Source of the DNA: Bremia lactucae | Taxonomy: Eukaryota > Oomycota > Peronosporomycetes > Peronosporales > Peronosporaceae | NCBI RefSeq assembly: GCF_004359215.1 | Contig: NW_027152213.1 | Location: 1,857,600 to 1,921,599, forward strand | Reading direction: 5' to 3' | Length of the DNA: 64,000 nucleotides | Shown here: piece after piece, positions 1 to 11,849 of the stretch | Position numbering within the stretch: position 1 is the first letter of the stretch | Layout of the letters: each line of letters begins with the position of its first letter | The notes under the pieces: model-generated | Databases searched by the model: none | Told to the model about the DNA's origin: nothing | What the model saw: the letters and a program-made list of their open reading frames with translations, nothing else | Made by a program: the position numbers and the translations under genes

Positions 1-3000
1 GACCGACTTGCCACCATACATAAAGACGACAGAATTACGACGCACACTTACTACTGATGCGGTGTGGAAGGCACGTGATGGAGGCATGGACATATTTGAA
101 GGCTGAATTAGAGCCCACGTTGGCAAAGAGCCGTCAGCATTCCTAATCGTCGAACACGTGTATAAATCCATGTGCCGTGAAGTAGCACAATTCTTTTCTC
201 CACCAAGAACGAGAAGTTTGTCGCCTATTGCAACAACTTGATGGTGGCAAATTTCAATGGGGAAATCAGCCCACCTCTCCCACATTTTATTTAAAGTGTC
301 GAATGCCCACACAAAATGGGTAGCTTCACTTGTTAAGTGTGGAGATCCCGTCTCATGAACGACTACCCCACCGACTACATATAATTTGCTTCCGACTAAG
401 ACGGAGGCAGATCCCTCCAAAGGCGGAGGCCGTGAGGATATGTTTTCATGTTTACCATCCTCAAGTACTTCAATTGCTGCACTACCTGCAGGTCTCTTAA
501 CTGCTCGCGAAATGCTTTCAAACTCGTGGCCAATAGTCGGAGGATAAGCAAAAGGCCGATGGCCTAAGTTTACGCGAATTATTTCGCCTCGTTCAAGACT
601 GATACCTGGCATCAGACCAGACCGTTCGTCTTCGATAGAGCAATGAAGTTCTGAATAGGCTATACCTAGATTCACACCGTTCCGAAAGAAGGTCATTTCT
701 TGTGTCATTAAGTCAAGCAAACAGCCGATGATATCACCAGCTCTCCACTTTTCTCCATACGATGAAGACCCGCTATTCCAACGTCGCTGGCGATTGCCAT
801 CGTACGACCACGAATGAGTATGGTCACCAACGCCTTCGCCCTGATCAGAATTTCCCTGAAAGTAGCCGTCAATCCAACCTACTTGAATAAGACCACTCGT
901 CACCACTTCGACTTCGTAAAACCACGTGCCATGAGTTAACGACACACCCATGGTCGAAATGGAGCCAAAATTGCTAAGTCCCTCCATTTCGCCGGACTGG
1001 TCGATATCAACTCGACCGCAAATTGATATTATACACGAGTGGTCAAGCAGACTGGAATCCCCTTCATCATTCTCACGCTTTTGCTCAACAATCAATGACG
1101 TCGTATAAAAACCAGCCGCAACATCCACACATCGACGTGGATCTTTTATCGAACGAATTTTTAAGGGAACAGGGAGTAAGGCATCCGCGCTGCGCCGATT
1201 TCCAAGCTGTCCTTTATTATTTCGACCAAATACAAAGACTTGGCCTTCTTCAGACAGTAGCACTGTATGGTAGCATCCACAAGTAGCCCGTATCATCTTC
1301 GTATTGGCAGTTAAGGCCACGACATTCAGTGCATTCTGGTGAGTCTTGTTTCCAAGACCAAGCTGTCCATAATCGTTACGCCCACATGAAAAAGTTCGCC
1401 CATCTGTGGTGACTACCATGGAGTGATAGTAGCCACAAGCAACAAAGCACACTTTCTCATTTGGAAGACTTACGAAGGTGGCTACTTTTAAGAGACGATT
1501 GTGGCCCATGCCCAACTGTCCATAGTCATTCTTGCCACAAGCATATAGCCCTCCAGCTGCGGTGCAAATAATTGTGTGATACAATCCACAAGCTACCATG
1601 GCGACTTCCATACCCTCAAGGCTCTTAGCCAATTGAGGAGTCGACTGGTGTTGTGTATGATCGAGTCCAAGCTGTCCACAATCATTCATACCAAACGTAT
1701 ACAGCTCCCCTTTGTCCGTAATTACGGCACTGTGATGATAGCTTACAGCAGCGAATGTCACCAACTTGTTCTTTAGTGCTTCAATGAGCTTTGGAGCGTG
1801 AAGTTTCGTAGTCAGATTTTCATGGCCTAATTGGCCCCGATCATTATAGCCCCAAGAATACGCAAGCCCTGCGTCTGTCAAAGCAATCATATGTTCGCAC
1901 CCATTGCTCGCGGCAATGTACTTTATCCGCTGAGAGCGTAAACTTTGTACAGGTCGAAGCATCACGACACGATCGTCAGAGTGGCCTTGACCGCACTGAC
2001 CACTTTTATTAAGTCCGCATGTTAAAACGACACCATCATTTGTAAGTACCGCTAATGTTTCGTTGCCACTTGCCACTTGACGAATGTCTTTCCATCCACA
2101 GAGCGCTACACTAGTAAGCTGATGTCGCTCCACCTCATCCCCTATCCCAAGCTCTCCGTACGCATTCTGTCCACAGCTATAAAGCTCGCCAAACGCCTCG
2201 CATTTGCCGTACATGGGCTGCTCTTTAAGAGCTGCGAGTTTACAGAGAGTTGTATCAAGATTTACTTTGCTCGTGGTTGGCTGTTTCAGGAGCCATTGAA
2301 CGACAAAAAGCATCGTTGCAAGCGAACCGCGAGTCAGCCCTACTTCTGCTAAGGTTTCGACCGTGCGAGCTTCAATGACTGCTTCTTCTTCTTCTATTGA
2401 TCCATCCGTGGTAGGATCAAGGAGGTCATGTAAGCAATCACTTAACAGATTAAAGGCTGACGCTGCAGACTGGGCTAGATACATGCTGTCCGAGTAGGCA
2501 GAGGGCTTTAGAGACTTCAACGTATTTTTGACCATTTGGAGCGCTGTTTCATACTGAGCCGGGTCCTTCTTGCGGGTAGCCTTGAGCAGCATGACTACAA
2601 GATCCCAGCCCATAGTCATGGCACTTTGCGTCGGTTGTGGCAGCGGTGGCGGGGATACTTTGCGTAATGATAACGCCTGTTCCCTTGCCGCACCAAGTTG
2701 GTGTTCATACCGAGACTTTTCTTTCTTGGTCATTTGGTACAATGCCTGCAAATGTTTGACGTAGCTAGCCACGCGAGCGTCAAAAATACCTGGCATCGTC
2801 TCGCTCACCTCTCGGTTGGCGTGGCATTGTGAAGGGTCGTGTCCGTCTTGCGTCGGTAATCCTGCCAGCTGAGATATCAGCTGGAAGAGCTCATCCATCG
2901 AATCAACGGGACTCATTATATCATTCAATTCCTGTTTGAGGTTGCGCACTGCTAGGCTTTCGGATACTTCACTCTCTGTAAATAAAGCATAATTGTCGGA

Positions 3001-3230
3001 TACGAACAGATAGATGTATGGTAGCTAATCTTACCTTTTGGTAGATACCTAAGTGCTGCACCAAATTCAAGGATTTTGTCCATAGTATCCTTTGTATCGT
3101 CCGTCACACTCGAGTCGCCGGGTTTAGGCACGTCACATAGCGGTGCATAAGGTGCTTGTAGCGGGCGCAGTTGCGTTCGGTCGGACGGCGATTCTATGAC
3201 AGCAGATGGTTGCGATATGTGCTGCCCCAT
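1..3230 (-). CDS. RCC1 propeller - SPRY - Kelch protein, 5' part (runs off left edge)
   Basis: Two exons: 3035-3230 and 1-2975, with a 59-bp intron (2976-3034, donor GTAAGA, acceptor TTTACAG) that joins in frame through a split GAG codon. The merged frame stays open to base 1, giving about 1057 residues with no stop, so the 3' end lies outside. Order: a helical N-terminal region (about 1-320); seven RCC1 blades (about 325-670) recognised by the repeated pattern [CFW]G-x-N-x-x-G-[QE]-[LC]-G (for example CGKNDYGQLG, CGRNDYGQLG, FGRNNKGQLG); a SPRY/B30.2-like domain (about 715-870, with GVSLTHGTWFYEVEV and FFRNGVNLG); then Kelch-type strands (LLVLGGEKN, VVFMYGGKS) at the edge. Seven blades make a complete propeller. 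RCC1 propellers act in GTPase exchange or in HERC-type ubiquitin ligases; the missing C-terminus decides which, and no HECT or GEF function can be claimed here. ATG 3230 is the first in-frame Met. Confidence 0.9.
2976..3034 (-). other. Intron 1 of the RCC1/SPRY/Kelch gene
   Basis: 59-bp intron on the minus strand with GTAAGA donor and a pyrimidine-rich TTATTTACAG acceptor. Without removal the frame runs into a stop at 2952; removal restores a continuous frame of about 1057 codons. Confidence 0.85.
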
Positions 3231-4358
3231 GGCACAGGTTTACTGTGTTTTGATTGTTACAAGTACTGTCCGCTTTTATTTGTGTCGACCGTGCAGCTCA
3301 ACTCGATGAGTGTTAAACCTTGCGACTCTTCATTTAATTTCATATCTTGTGTGCGCCACGCAAACAAAGCCTCGCTCAGTAATGGTTTGCTAGATGGACG
3401 CCTTCTAATATGCTTCCTATTATCGTCGGACGCGGCGTGAGATTTCAATCTCAGCTGCGGAATGTACAACGGATGTGGGCCATCATAAATGATCTACGAT
3501 TTGTTTTTATTTAGGAAGTTGCCATATTTTAAAAATTCCAACGAACCTATGTATTTTAGCTAATATTGTGTGGCCGAGAGTTCAACGATTGCTAGTGCAG
3601 TAAAAGTCATGTACGGAGCCTTCCAACAACGCCTCACTCGTATAATTTAAAATTGCTGGTCGTTCGTGACACGAGATAGACAATGTCGATCTGTTGTTTC
3701 GCTTGCACATTGTGCAACTTGAAAAATTTTGGTCACTATCTAGCGAAAACGTGATTTGGCATTTACAAAAGTACTATTTTAAGATTCGAGAAACAATGAG
3801 CATCTGTAATGGATTACGCCCGAGTTTTGGAAATGACAAAAGTAGTCTTAAAATAGTCTAAGGCGACAAAAACAATGTTTAAGTTTAAAGCGGAAAATGT
3901 CATCCTTTATGATCTACTGCGACAAGTCATGGCGCGTGTAGACATAGCCATCAATCTTAGATGGAATTTAAGAATGCACACCATGCAAACCTTTGCACAA
4001 AGCCGGAGACCTAAGATGCTCATTCGAAGAATTAATTATAGTCTGTTGGGAGTATAGGTTTTAAATCACTCATTGAAAAAAATAAATCAATATAAAAATT
4101 GGGGATTAGTTATAATAGTAAAATATTTTACACCCATAAAAAATCACGCTTTATTTAGCTTAAGCAAAAAATGAGAAAAGTTAAGAAAAGTTATAAAATC
4201 TGCATGAATTTTATGGCAAAAGATACCTCGCTAAGCTTAAGAGGCACGCCGAGGTGCCAGCTCCATATTTGAGCTTGCCGGCCGCCTCGCAGTATACTAG
4301 AAACAACTACAGCTTCTGAGCGAATAAGTCTCAAAATTTGTTTGGTTCACTTTCCTTA
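3231..4358. other. AT-rich intergenic DNA, no gene seen
   Basis: Upstream flank of the RCC1-type gene. Only short chance frames are present and none resembles a known family. The AT-rich stretch from about 4040 to 4210 has no coding signature. Confidence 0.6.
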
Positions 4359-4836
4359 TGAAACGGGGTGTCCCGTAAAAATATTTATTTTTTATAAGAA
4401 ATAATGGAAATTGTTTCCTACTAAATAATGTATCAAAGAAGCATAAAAATAATTATCATTTAATAAATTTTACTTAAACTTTGGAATATAACTGTATGGA
4501 ATATTGTAGCAACAAGACAACAGTTCTATTGATTGGTTGAATTAAGTTAAATAAGCCCCGCCTATCGCTGCTGGAAGCACGAATGAGCGGTAAGCAAGGG
4601 GTCGTAATACAAAGTTTTTTATTAATATATCAAAGTTAGTAGATAAAAAGATAGTTACGTAGGAACTTATATAAATTATACAAGTTTACTTTATCACCAT
4701 ACTAAGACTTATCAGCTACTTAAAACCTTCCTCAGCATTTTGTGTACGTGAAGTATGTGGAGGGACCTCACCTTCACTGTTATCAGTGCATGTTCACTAA
4801 TACTGAGGCAGCACTGACGAAAGGTGCCCCGTTACA
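4359..4836. mobile_element. Solo LTR (TGTAACGGGG family) with 5-bp target duplication CCTTA
   Basis: The element starts TGAAACGGGGTGTCC (one base off the TGTAACGGGGTGTCC seen at 18797) and ends GGTGCCCCGTTACA, so the two ends are inverted repeats. It is flanked by CCTTA at 4354-4358 and CCTTA at 4837-4841. Length is 478 bp and there is no internal retrotransposon coding region beside it. That is the expected product of recombination between the two LTRs of a full element. A conserved internal stretch (ATTGATTGGTTGA, near 4530) recurs in the LTR fragment near 18970. Confidence 0.85.
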
Positions 4837-5939
4837 CCTTATCGCTCCTGACATAATTGAAGGGAGGATGAGCACCTGCTTGGGGCCGTGGCCTTCAGGC
4901 CATTTTACGTTGAGACGAGTGTACTCAGCGGTCAGTGCATTTAACATGAAGCGATAAAAGTAGTGAATGTTGGCAGTAGCCTTCGCACTCAATTTGCGCG
5001 AGATGACTTGAAATTAGCCGTCTGATAGAGATACTCCACCGCTCCTGGTTCATTCTTTTCACGAAGGAAGACTAGGATAATAATGTTCCCTAAGTTTGAT
5101 AGTATATTCACGGGTTGGGGTCTTATAGTGAGTTTGCTCGATGGCAGAATACATTACAAGCAGATTTTTAACCTAGGCGATCTCAAGACAAAGGTTCACA
5201 CTATGTATCAAGCGCCGACAACTAATTATTAACGGGTGGTTTAAGAACGCTTTCTTTACTGTATTATAGGTGCAGTGATCCCTGCAATATATATTGCGTA
5301 CTTTCCTGTCGGAATTATTTTTTGAGGTCCGGTACCGGACCACATTAAGGCGCTCGCATATATTAATAAGGTGGGAATAAACAACCCGATTTTGAAAAAG
5401 AGGCCTTCAACCAAGGGAGAAGCAATTAATTTGGTGATGGAATTGGGAGGCATTCCTACAAAAGTTTCATAGCGGAAGCTGACCGACATAAGGGCTGTAC
5501 AAGCTCTAGCAGACTTCAGAAGGACGCATCTTCTTTTTATGCGTCAGGCGCGGCCATGCAATGACTTGCAGCTATGCAAAAAAGATGTATATTTAAGACG
5601 GGTAGACGAAATTTTTTTAATAAGAAACGTTGGTAGAAGGGTCTGCGCGCAAGACGCACGGCCGCGGATCGGCCTTTTTTTCGGAAAATTGAGAGCACTG
5701 AAGGGCTGGAGAGCCTACTGACGTGGAATTTGAAAGCGACTGGCGGACACGCTCGCTTAACGCTTGTGGAGTACGTGGAAGGCAGCTCACGACGCCGTCT
5801 ATTCGTCGACGTCGTACATCAACATCGCACTGCTTCCTTCATGTCACGGCTTCCAGGTCGGTCCTGGAATCATTTCTTGCGCGACCTCAAGGCAGGTATA
5901 ATTAATTAAGTGAGCTTCGTCACAAAGGAGGCTACGAAC
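4837..5939. other. Unassigned region, probably decayed repeat DNA
   Basis: There is no supported gene. A 77-codon minus frame at 5256-5489 has hydrophobic runs, but I recognise no family, signal or conserved motif. The stretch after about 5540 lies next to Gypsy pol debris and may be part of the same decayed copy. Confidence 0.4.
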
Positions 5940-7440
5940 TGCATATTATCACTTGATGCGGACGAGTTTTCTCTACGTCATAAGGATGCTGATCCAAAGT
6001 CAGCGCGGGAAGAGCGATTCGCGGCTCAATATTTGGACGCTTAACGCGAATCTCGTAACCCAGCCTATCAAATTGTCTGCGAATACACAGACGTGTTTTT
6101 AGACAAGATCCAGGCTGACCTCACTGCGATCGGGGAGTTCAACACGAGATTGACCTCGTACCTGTGTCTGAATACTGTGTGACGCGGCAGAGGCCGCTGC
6201 TGCGCGATCAAGTCGAAGCGATTGACGATTTCTTTTAGGGCCGCCGCAAAGTCGGCCATGTGCGCGAGAGTGTGTCGCCCCATTCGAGTCCTACCTTCTG
6301 TCTGAAGACGGCAACTGGCGGATGGCGTATAGTCCAAGCCTTTAATACGATAACCAGTGCCTTTATTCCACCGCAAACACCGATTACCAGAAAGGACATG
6401 GTGCCGAACTCCATGTCTGGGAGTGCCATTTACAGTGTTATCGACCTGACCGATGGCTTCTACAAGATTCTGATGATACCAAGTGATATTCCCTGGCAGC
6501 GGTGAGCACGCTGAGCGGTATGCTCTCGGAATGGTTGATAATGCCGCAGGGCCTGCAGAACGCACCCGCCACATTTAATCGCATGGTGTCGCATATGTGA
6601 TATGCTTACGTGACGAGCTCGTTTACCTCCGAAATAAAGGAGAGCAACCTTTAGGACGAACATTGGCGCCTGCTGTTGGTTCACTTCGGTGGATAATAGG
6701 TTTCCCTTCCGTCGCACCTGAAAGCTAAGCTGAGTCGCTTAAGCTACTGCGATGGCCTGTGATGGCATCAGCTGTCACTTGTGATCCCTAAAGAATCTAT
6801 GTGCTTCATGACGCAGATATCAAGCTGATGATCCCATACAAGCTTCATGATGCGCCATCTAGTGGGCATCTGAGCCGTGAAAAGACATTTAAAAAATGTA
6901 GAAAGAATTTTGGTGGCCACACCTATATCGATGGGTGATTTCCTATATTCGCTCCTGCGAACAATGTCAGCGCATAAAGCCTGCACCGTCCAGCAGTGCG
7001 CCATTGAAGCCTCTGCCGATTTCAACGAATAATTGGAAGTCGGTCAGTCTGGACTTTATGTTTGGCATGCCGCCTGACCACAAGGGTCGGACGGGGCTCG
7101 TCGTCCTTATAGACAGACTGAGCAAAATGATGCATTTAGCGCCATGTAAAACATAGATCACAATCAAGTAGGCAGCTCTCTTGTTCCTGGAGCCTGTATA
7201 CCGACTACACCGGATGCCAGATTCCATTTTATCGGATCGAGATCCACGTTTAACGTCTGGTTTCTGGCGTCATGTGTATAAGCTGCTAAGTAGCAAAATC
7301 ACATGTCGACCGCAGATCATCCCCAGACCGATGAACAAACGGAACGTGCCAATCGGGAAAGTGGCGGATGTATTGTGCACGGTAGCGACTCCCGAAGACT
7401 AGTTCAAACAATTGCCCTTTGGGGAGTTCGCTATCAATAA
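5940..7440 (+). mobile_element. Decayed Ty3/Gypsy pol fragment (RT to integrase)
   Basis: Plus-strand pieces in pol order, broken by stops and frameshifts: the RT-linker region (about 5955-6240), RT start (6260-6505, with KTATGGWRIVQAFN and YSVIDLTDGFYKILM), RT core NAPATFNRMV (about 6550-6590), integrase zinc-finger tail plus core start (6935-7156, CEQCQRIKP then SVSLDFMFGMP), and a second core piece ILSDRDPRL (7181-7402). About 300 bp between RT and integrase cannot be placed, so RNase H is deleted or unrecognisable. No LTR is visible on its left. It ends head-to-head against the minus-strand Gypsy copy near 7434. Confidence 0.8.
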
Positions 7441-9880
7441 CAGTGTCCACGCCAATAAGGGTACATTTTGGCTACATCTAGCTCTCTCATGAGTATCTGA
7501 TAGTAGCCATCATCTAAATCCAATGCGGAAAAGATTGTTGGCTTTCCCATGGAGTTCAACAAGTTATCTTTCCGCGGGATTGGCGTTTGCGCCCGTAAGA
7601 TCGCGTTCAGCTTATTGTAAGCATGAACCACGCGCCATCCACCTGTGGTTTCACGCACACAAAAGGTCGGGCTGCACTTGAGGCGATTTACTCTCACGCA
7701 CATGTCCCGCCATGGCTCGCTTGTCGAATAACTCATCGACATACTCGACTTGTTCTTTCGGCAACGGCCATTGCCTGGTCACACAATACTTGGTGCCAGG
7801 TTTGAGGTCTATTTCGTGCCCGATGCCCCTATCTGCTAGTAGGCGGCTCGGCACTTCTCCTGGGAATACATCGCGATGTTTCCGCAGAACCTCAAAGAAC
7901 GGACTGTCTCTCAAGGCACTCCAGCCTTGAGCAGCGAGCCGTTTCTTTTTGTCCGTTTCTACGACGCTCTCGTCCATTGTGAATGATGAGCAACAGTCCA
8001 CCAAGCTCTCTTTTGATATTAGTGTGACTATTTTGTGGATCTTTCCTTCCTTTAATTCGGCAAAGAAGAGATCCAACGAAATCTCCGGGACATTTACTAT
8101 ATCCTCAGCAGATTTAAAACTTGCCGGATCACCTCAACTGAGGATGCCTCCAAAATTTCGTCTTTGACGGCCTCGAACACCTCGTATGAAGGCCCGTCCT
8201 CATTATTCGGAACTGATCTAAAGGTCACTCGTTTAGATGTGTTTTTGATCGTCCTAATCTGTCGGGTACTCGTTCTTCGAGTCACCACGACCTTTGACTG
8301 GGAAGCGGGTGCCGTTGCTCTTCTGGCTAACGCACCCCTTGTAACCGCACCAAGCTCTAGGCACTGTGTCAGTTCAACCGACGCTTGACTTCCTGTCAGC
8401 TCGCCGTCTATTGCCACAGGCTTTCGGCTCAGCGCAGGAAATTTGAGCGCATGGCTATATCATCGTCCTTTTCACTACCCCAGATTCCACAAGCTGGGTA
8501 CGACTTGTGACGTTTGACATCCCGTCAACGCACCCTCAACTGTGATCGGCACAACATCAGTTGCATAGGCCTTTCGCAGGAGCACATCCTTTTTGGTGTC
8601 CTGCGTAGAGCTAGCAATTGTGCGTTTATGCCAATTTGTCCATGGTTGGTGTCTTGCAATAATGGCATGCTTATGATGAGGTTATACGGACTCTCCATAC
8701 CTAGCACTGTAAACTTCACTCTACAGGAAAGTTATAAAACTGAAGGCGAGTTCAACTTGAACTCCCTCAGACTTTGCGAGCGCGCCGTTTGCTAAACGAA
8801 TGGTCGCCTCTACTCGCATGCCATCCTGGCAAAGCGACTCATTACATCGTGGTATCGGTTTAAGAGCCGCGAGTTTCAAAAAATTCTATGATGCCCCCGA
8901 GTTCACGACAAGGGTCATCACATGGACATACCTCGTACTCGAGCGTTAGAGACCAGCAGGGTTTATGTCCAAGCTTTCGCCACCTTGGGGACTATGCTAC
9001 CCATTTGTTCGATAACTCTGAACTTAGGTGTAGCTCCAGACTCTTCGTCAGTAGGGAAGATCGCCCTTAACGCGCTCCAGCAATTCCCGAGCCCTCAGTG
9101 GTCGATGCCCAGCTCATGCATCTCGGACGCTGGTTCTTGCCATCGTCCTTTGGGAAGGCAGTCCTCTTGCTGGACGTTTTCGCACCAGCAGGGACTCTGG
9201 CATTCCAGCGAGTCATCCTATGGTCACACTTGCCGCATTTGTAGCAGAATACGCCTACATTGCCCAACTCCATAGGAGTGACGACCTAACGGCCGACGGC
9301 TTATACCGAGCTGTCGCCGAGGTACTGTTGAAGAATCGGTCTTCAACTTAGGCAATATGGATTGCCTGTTCCATCGTCGACGGCAGCTTTCTTAAAAGGG
9401 CCTGTCGCGATGGGCCTTGCCGTAGTCCGTTCATAAACGTGGGTACCTAAATGTGTTCCGGTATCGAACCCACACAAATGGACGCCAACAGCGAGCGCAT
9501 CTCCTGTTCCCAACAGTCCTGTTGAGAGCCTGGCTTCGAGTCTGCTCTCGCCCAAGCTCATCCTGACTCGAAGTAACAGACTCCGCTGCAGCATGGGATC
9601 TGTGCCTCGGACGCGGCTCTTCGTTATCCGAGCAAGAACGCCTCAGACTGCTCCAACTGAGCAACATGTTGCTCAGGAGGACTGCCCAAGAGCCTTGCCA
9701 GGGCTTGCTCGCTGGAAATAATTGATCTACAACTTGATATTTACCAAGCCCCTGCGCCAAGTGCTCTGCCACTTCTCGATGATTTTCGGAAAGGTGAGGA
9801 AATGAGCCTTATCGATATTGAGGCTCATCCTCACTGACACGCTCAGAGATACGGGTCGTGGGAAGGACTACTAGTGCTAG
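7434..9880 (-). mobile_element. Decayed Ty3/Gypsy copy, gag to RT
   Basis: Read leftward from the LTR at 9881-10393. Gag is at 9343-9772. A zinc knuckle at about 9205-9255 (CYKCGKCDHRMTRW) has Trp where the last Cys belongs. Degraded protease-region frames follow at 8525-8719 and 8097-8417, then the linker and RT start at 7651-8076 (PGEVPSRLLADRGIGHEIDLKPGTKY) and RT at 7434-7742 (RETTGGWRVVHAYNKLN, FSALDLDDGYYQILM). It then stops abruptly with no YxDD box, RNase H or integrase. Multiple stops mark it as dead. Gag and protease sections match the minus fragment at 62211-63340. Confidence 0.8.
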
Positions 9881-10393
9881 GCCGGCGGTACTATAGTAGC
9901 CACGCTCTACTCACGCACACACTTTAAGGCTCAGTGAGGAAGCGGTTTTTGACCGTCTTCTCTCGCGTGCAGTAAGGTAGTTTTGGTGGGCGCCTAAGCG
10001 ACTTCACCCAATGAGCTAGGAACCTTATTTTAATGACGTCACGGCAGCGGTTATTTGGCTTCACGTGCGCACTTGTCAACTAGGAAGTAGTTTTCAGACT
10101 AATTTATATTTAATCGTATTAAAAGAATACCTGTTTCAACCAATCATATATGCCATCTCGGTAGATATGCACTGGTATGTATTGCGAGCGTATTACTCTA
10201 AATACTTCGTATCTTAGATGACGCTAGCCATCATTCCCGTTAGTGTGAGTGCCCTCAGGTGCATCTAATGGGTCACAATGTAAACTAGACACAAATGTTG
10301 GGTTTACTTAACTATAGCAATTGACCATCCCTTAGGTACACAAACTGTACTTAACGGGGATTGTGTAACATTAGGAAACTTTAGCCCGTTACA
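9881..10393 (-). mobile_element. 5' LTR of the minus-strand Gypsy copy
   Basis: The right end is GCCCGTTACA (so the LTR begins TGTAACGGGC on the minus strand). The region parallels 37372-37889 over its whole length, including the shared stretch next to the primer site (CTACTAGTGCTA). Both copies sit immediately before minus-strand gag debris. The left boundary is set by analogy with the better kept copy at 37372. Confidence 0.7.
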
Positions 10394-11000
10394 GTAATGG
10401 GCACCTTCGCTTGTACTGCTTCAGTTCAAGCTTATCTACATGTAGGCAAGGTGCCTCCGGTTAGCTCACATACACGACGTGCAGAGTGAGATTCGAAGTT
10501 CCTTAGCGTGGCTATGCAATAGGTAAACACTAAGACGTGCTTAGTTTGGCGAAATATTACAACTGTATTTCACATAACTAGTACAATTACATCTAAAGAA
10601 ATATTGACAATACTATCTGTGAAGAATAGTACATTTTATTCTTCTTGATTATTCCTCGTATAAGCTGTAATTATTACGAAACGAGTTACCATAACTGAAT
10701 TTTGATACGAGCATGCTTCATAGAGCGTAACCCTTTGCATTTTCAGCTTCAAATGCGATCCCGCCTTTGTGAATATTATTGTTTCGGAGCACCTTCGCTA
10801 GTACTAGTCAACCTACACGTATAACAGGGAAGATGCGGTGCATTCGAATACCTCACGTACATGACGTGGAGAGAAAGTGTGTAAGTATTAAGGAGTCTTA
10901 TCTACTAAAGGTCAATACTAAAGGCTTAGAGAAAAAGTAAACAGTATTGATATATATATTTTCCTACGCAACAATCGTCTTATCTACTGGCTTTAATTTA
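10394..11000. mobile_element. Remnants of TGTAACGGGGCAC-family LTRs
   Basis: The start, GGGCACCTTCGCTTGTACTG, resembles the start of the solo LTR at 43639. A second decayed start (CGGAGCACCTTCGCTAG) occurs near 10785, each followed by a version of the internal motif ACGACGTGCAGAG / ATGACGTGGAGAG. Ends and target duplications are not recoverable. Confidence 0.5.
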
Positions 11001-11849
11001 TTATCAAATTATGTATTGCGACCCCTTGTGCACCGCTCATTCGTGCGTCTGGCAGCTGTTGGTGGAAGTAATTTAAATCTAAAATCAATCATGAAAATAT
11101 GGAATATTCAAAAACAGGTGAACAACGTGATACTAAATAAACACCCGAACTGTTGTCTTGATGCTAAAATATAATCGTATACGGTAATATCGGAAATGTT
11201 ATGTATTTTTTTAGATGATTATAATTTTAAACAACTTTATTATTATCTCTATATTTATTCTCCTCTTGTGAGTAATAATATTTAATGCAACAAGATACCA
11301 CGTTACGGTTATTGTCGAGTTCGGTGAGCGCAATTTCAGACCGTTCAAACGACGATTACGTGTTTTCATCATCTTAAACCCCAAGTGGAACCAAGACGGC
11401 ATCTAATATCTTCTTTAGCATGAGTTAAAGTAACCTTGGCTTCGTTTTTAGCAAAGATAGGAAACATGCGATGATGACATTTTTAAAGTTTATATAGATA
11501 ACGTGGCTCGCTTAGCCTATTCCTTCTCGTGTTTATGAGCTCAATAATCACACAAATAGCATTTTTCTTTAAAAATACATTTTTAAGACAACAATGCTTG
11601 GACCATGAACGGGTCGTCTATCACACACGTTTCGCATGTTTAACGATTTCACAGAATCAAGGTGTTATAAGGTGTTTAAAGAGAAGGCAAAATGTGAAGT
11701 GATTATATGTATGGTTCTAATTGCTAACTAGTTGCTATCTTTAAGCCATGCATTTCTCATAGAACCTTCTAGATGGATACGACATCATCGTCTATAGTCA
11801 AAGCATACCGGATGCCATTCTAACGTCATCACCGATAGCTGCTGAACTT
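11001..11849. other. No gene seen
   Basis: AT-rich sequence with only short chance frames. It may include the decayed 3' LTR of the Copia copy that follows, but I see no matching partner. Confidence 0.4.

Noticed and set aside
5256..5489. Hydrophobic 77-codon minus frame
   Set aside because: Looks protein-like but I recognise no family, it has no continuation in either direction and sits in decayed repeat DNA.
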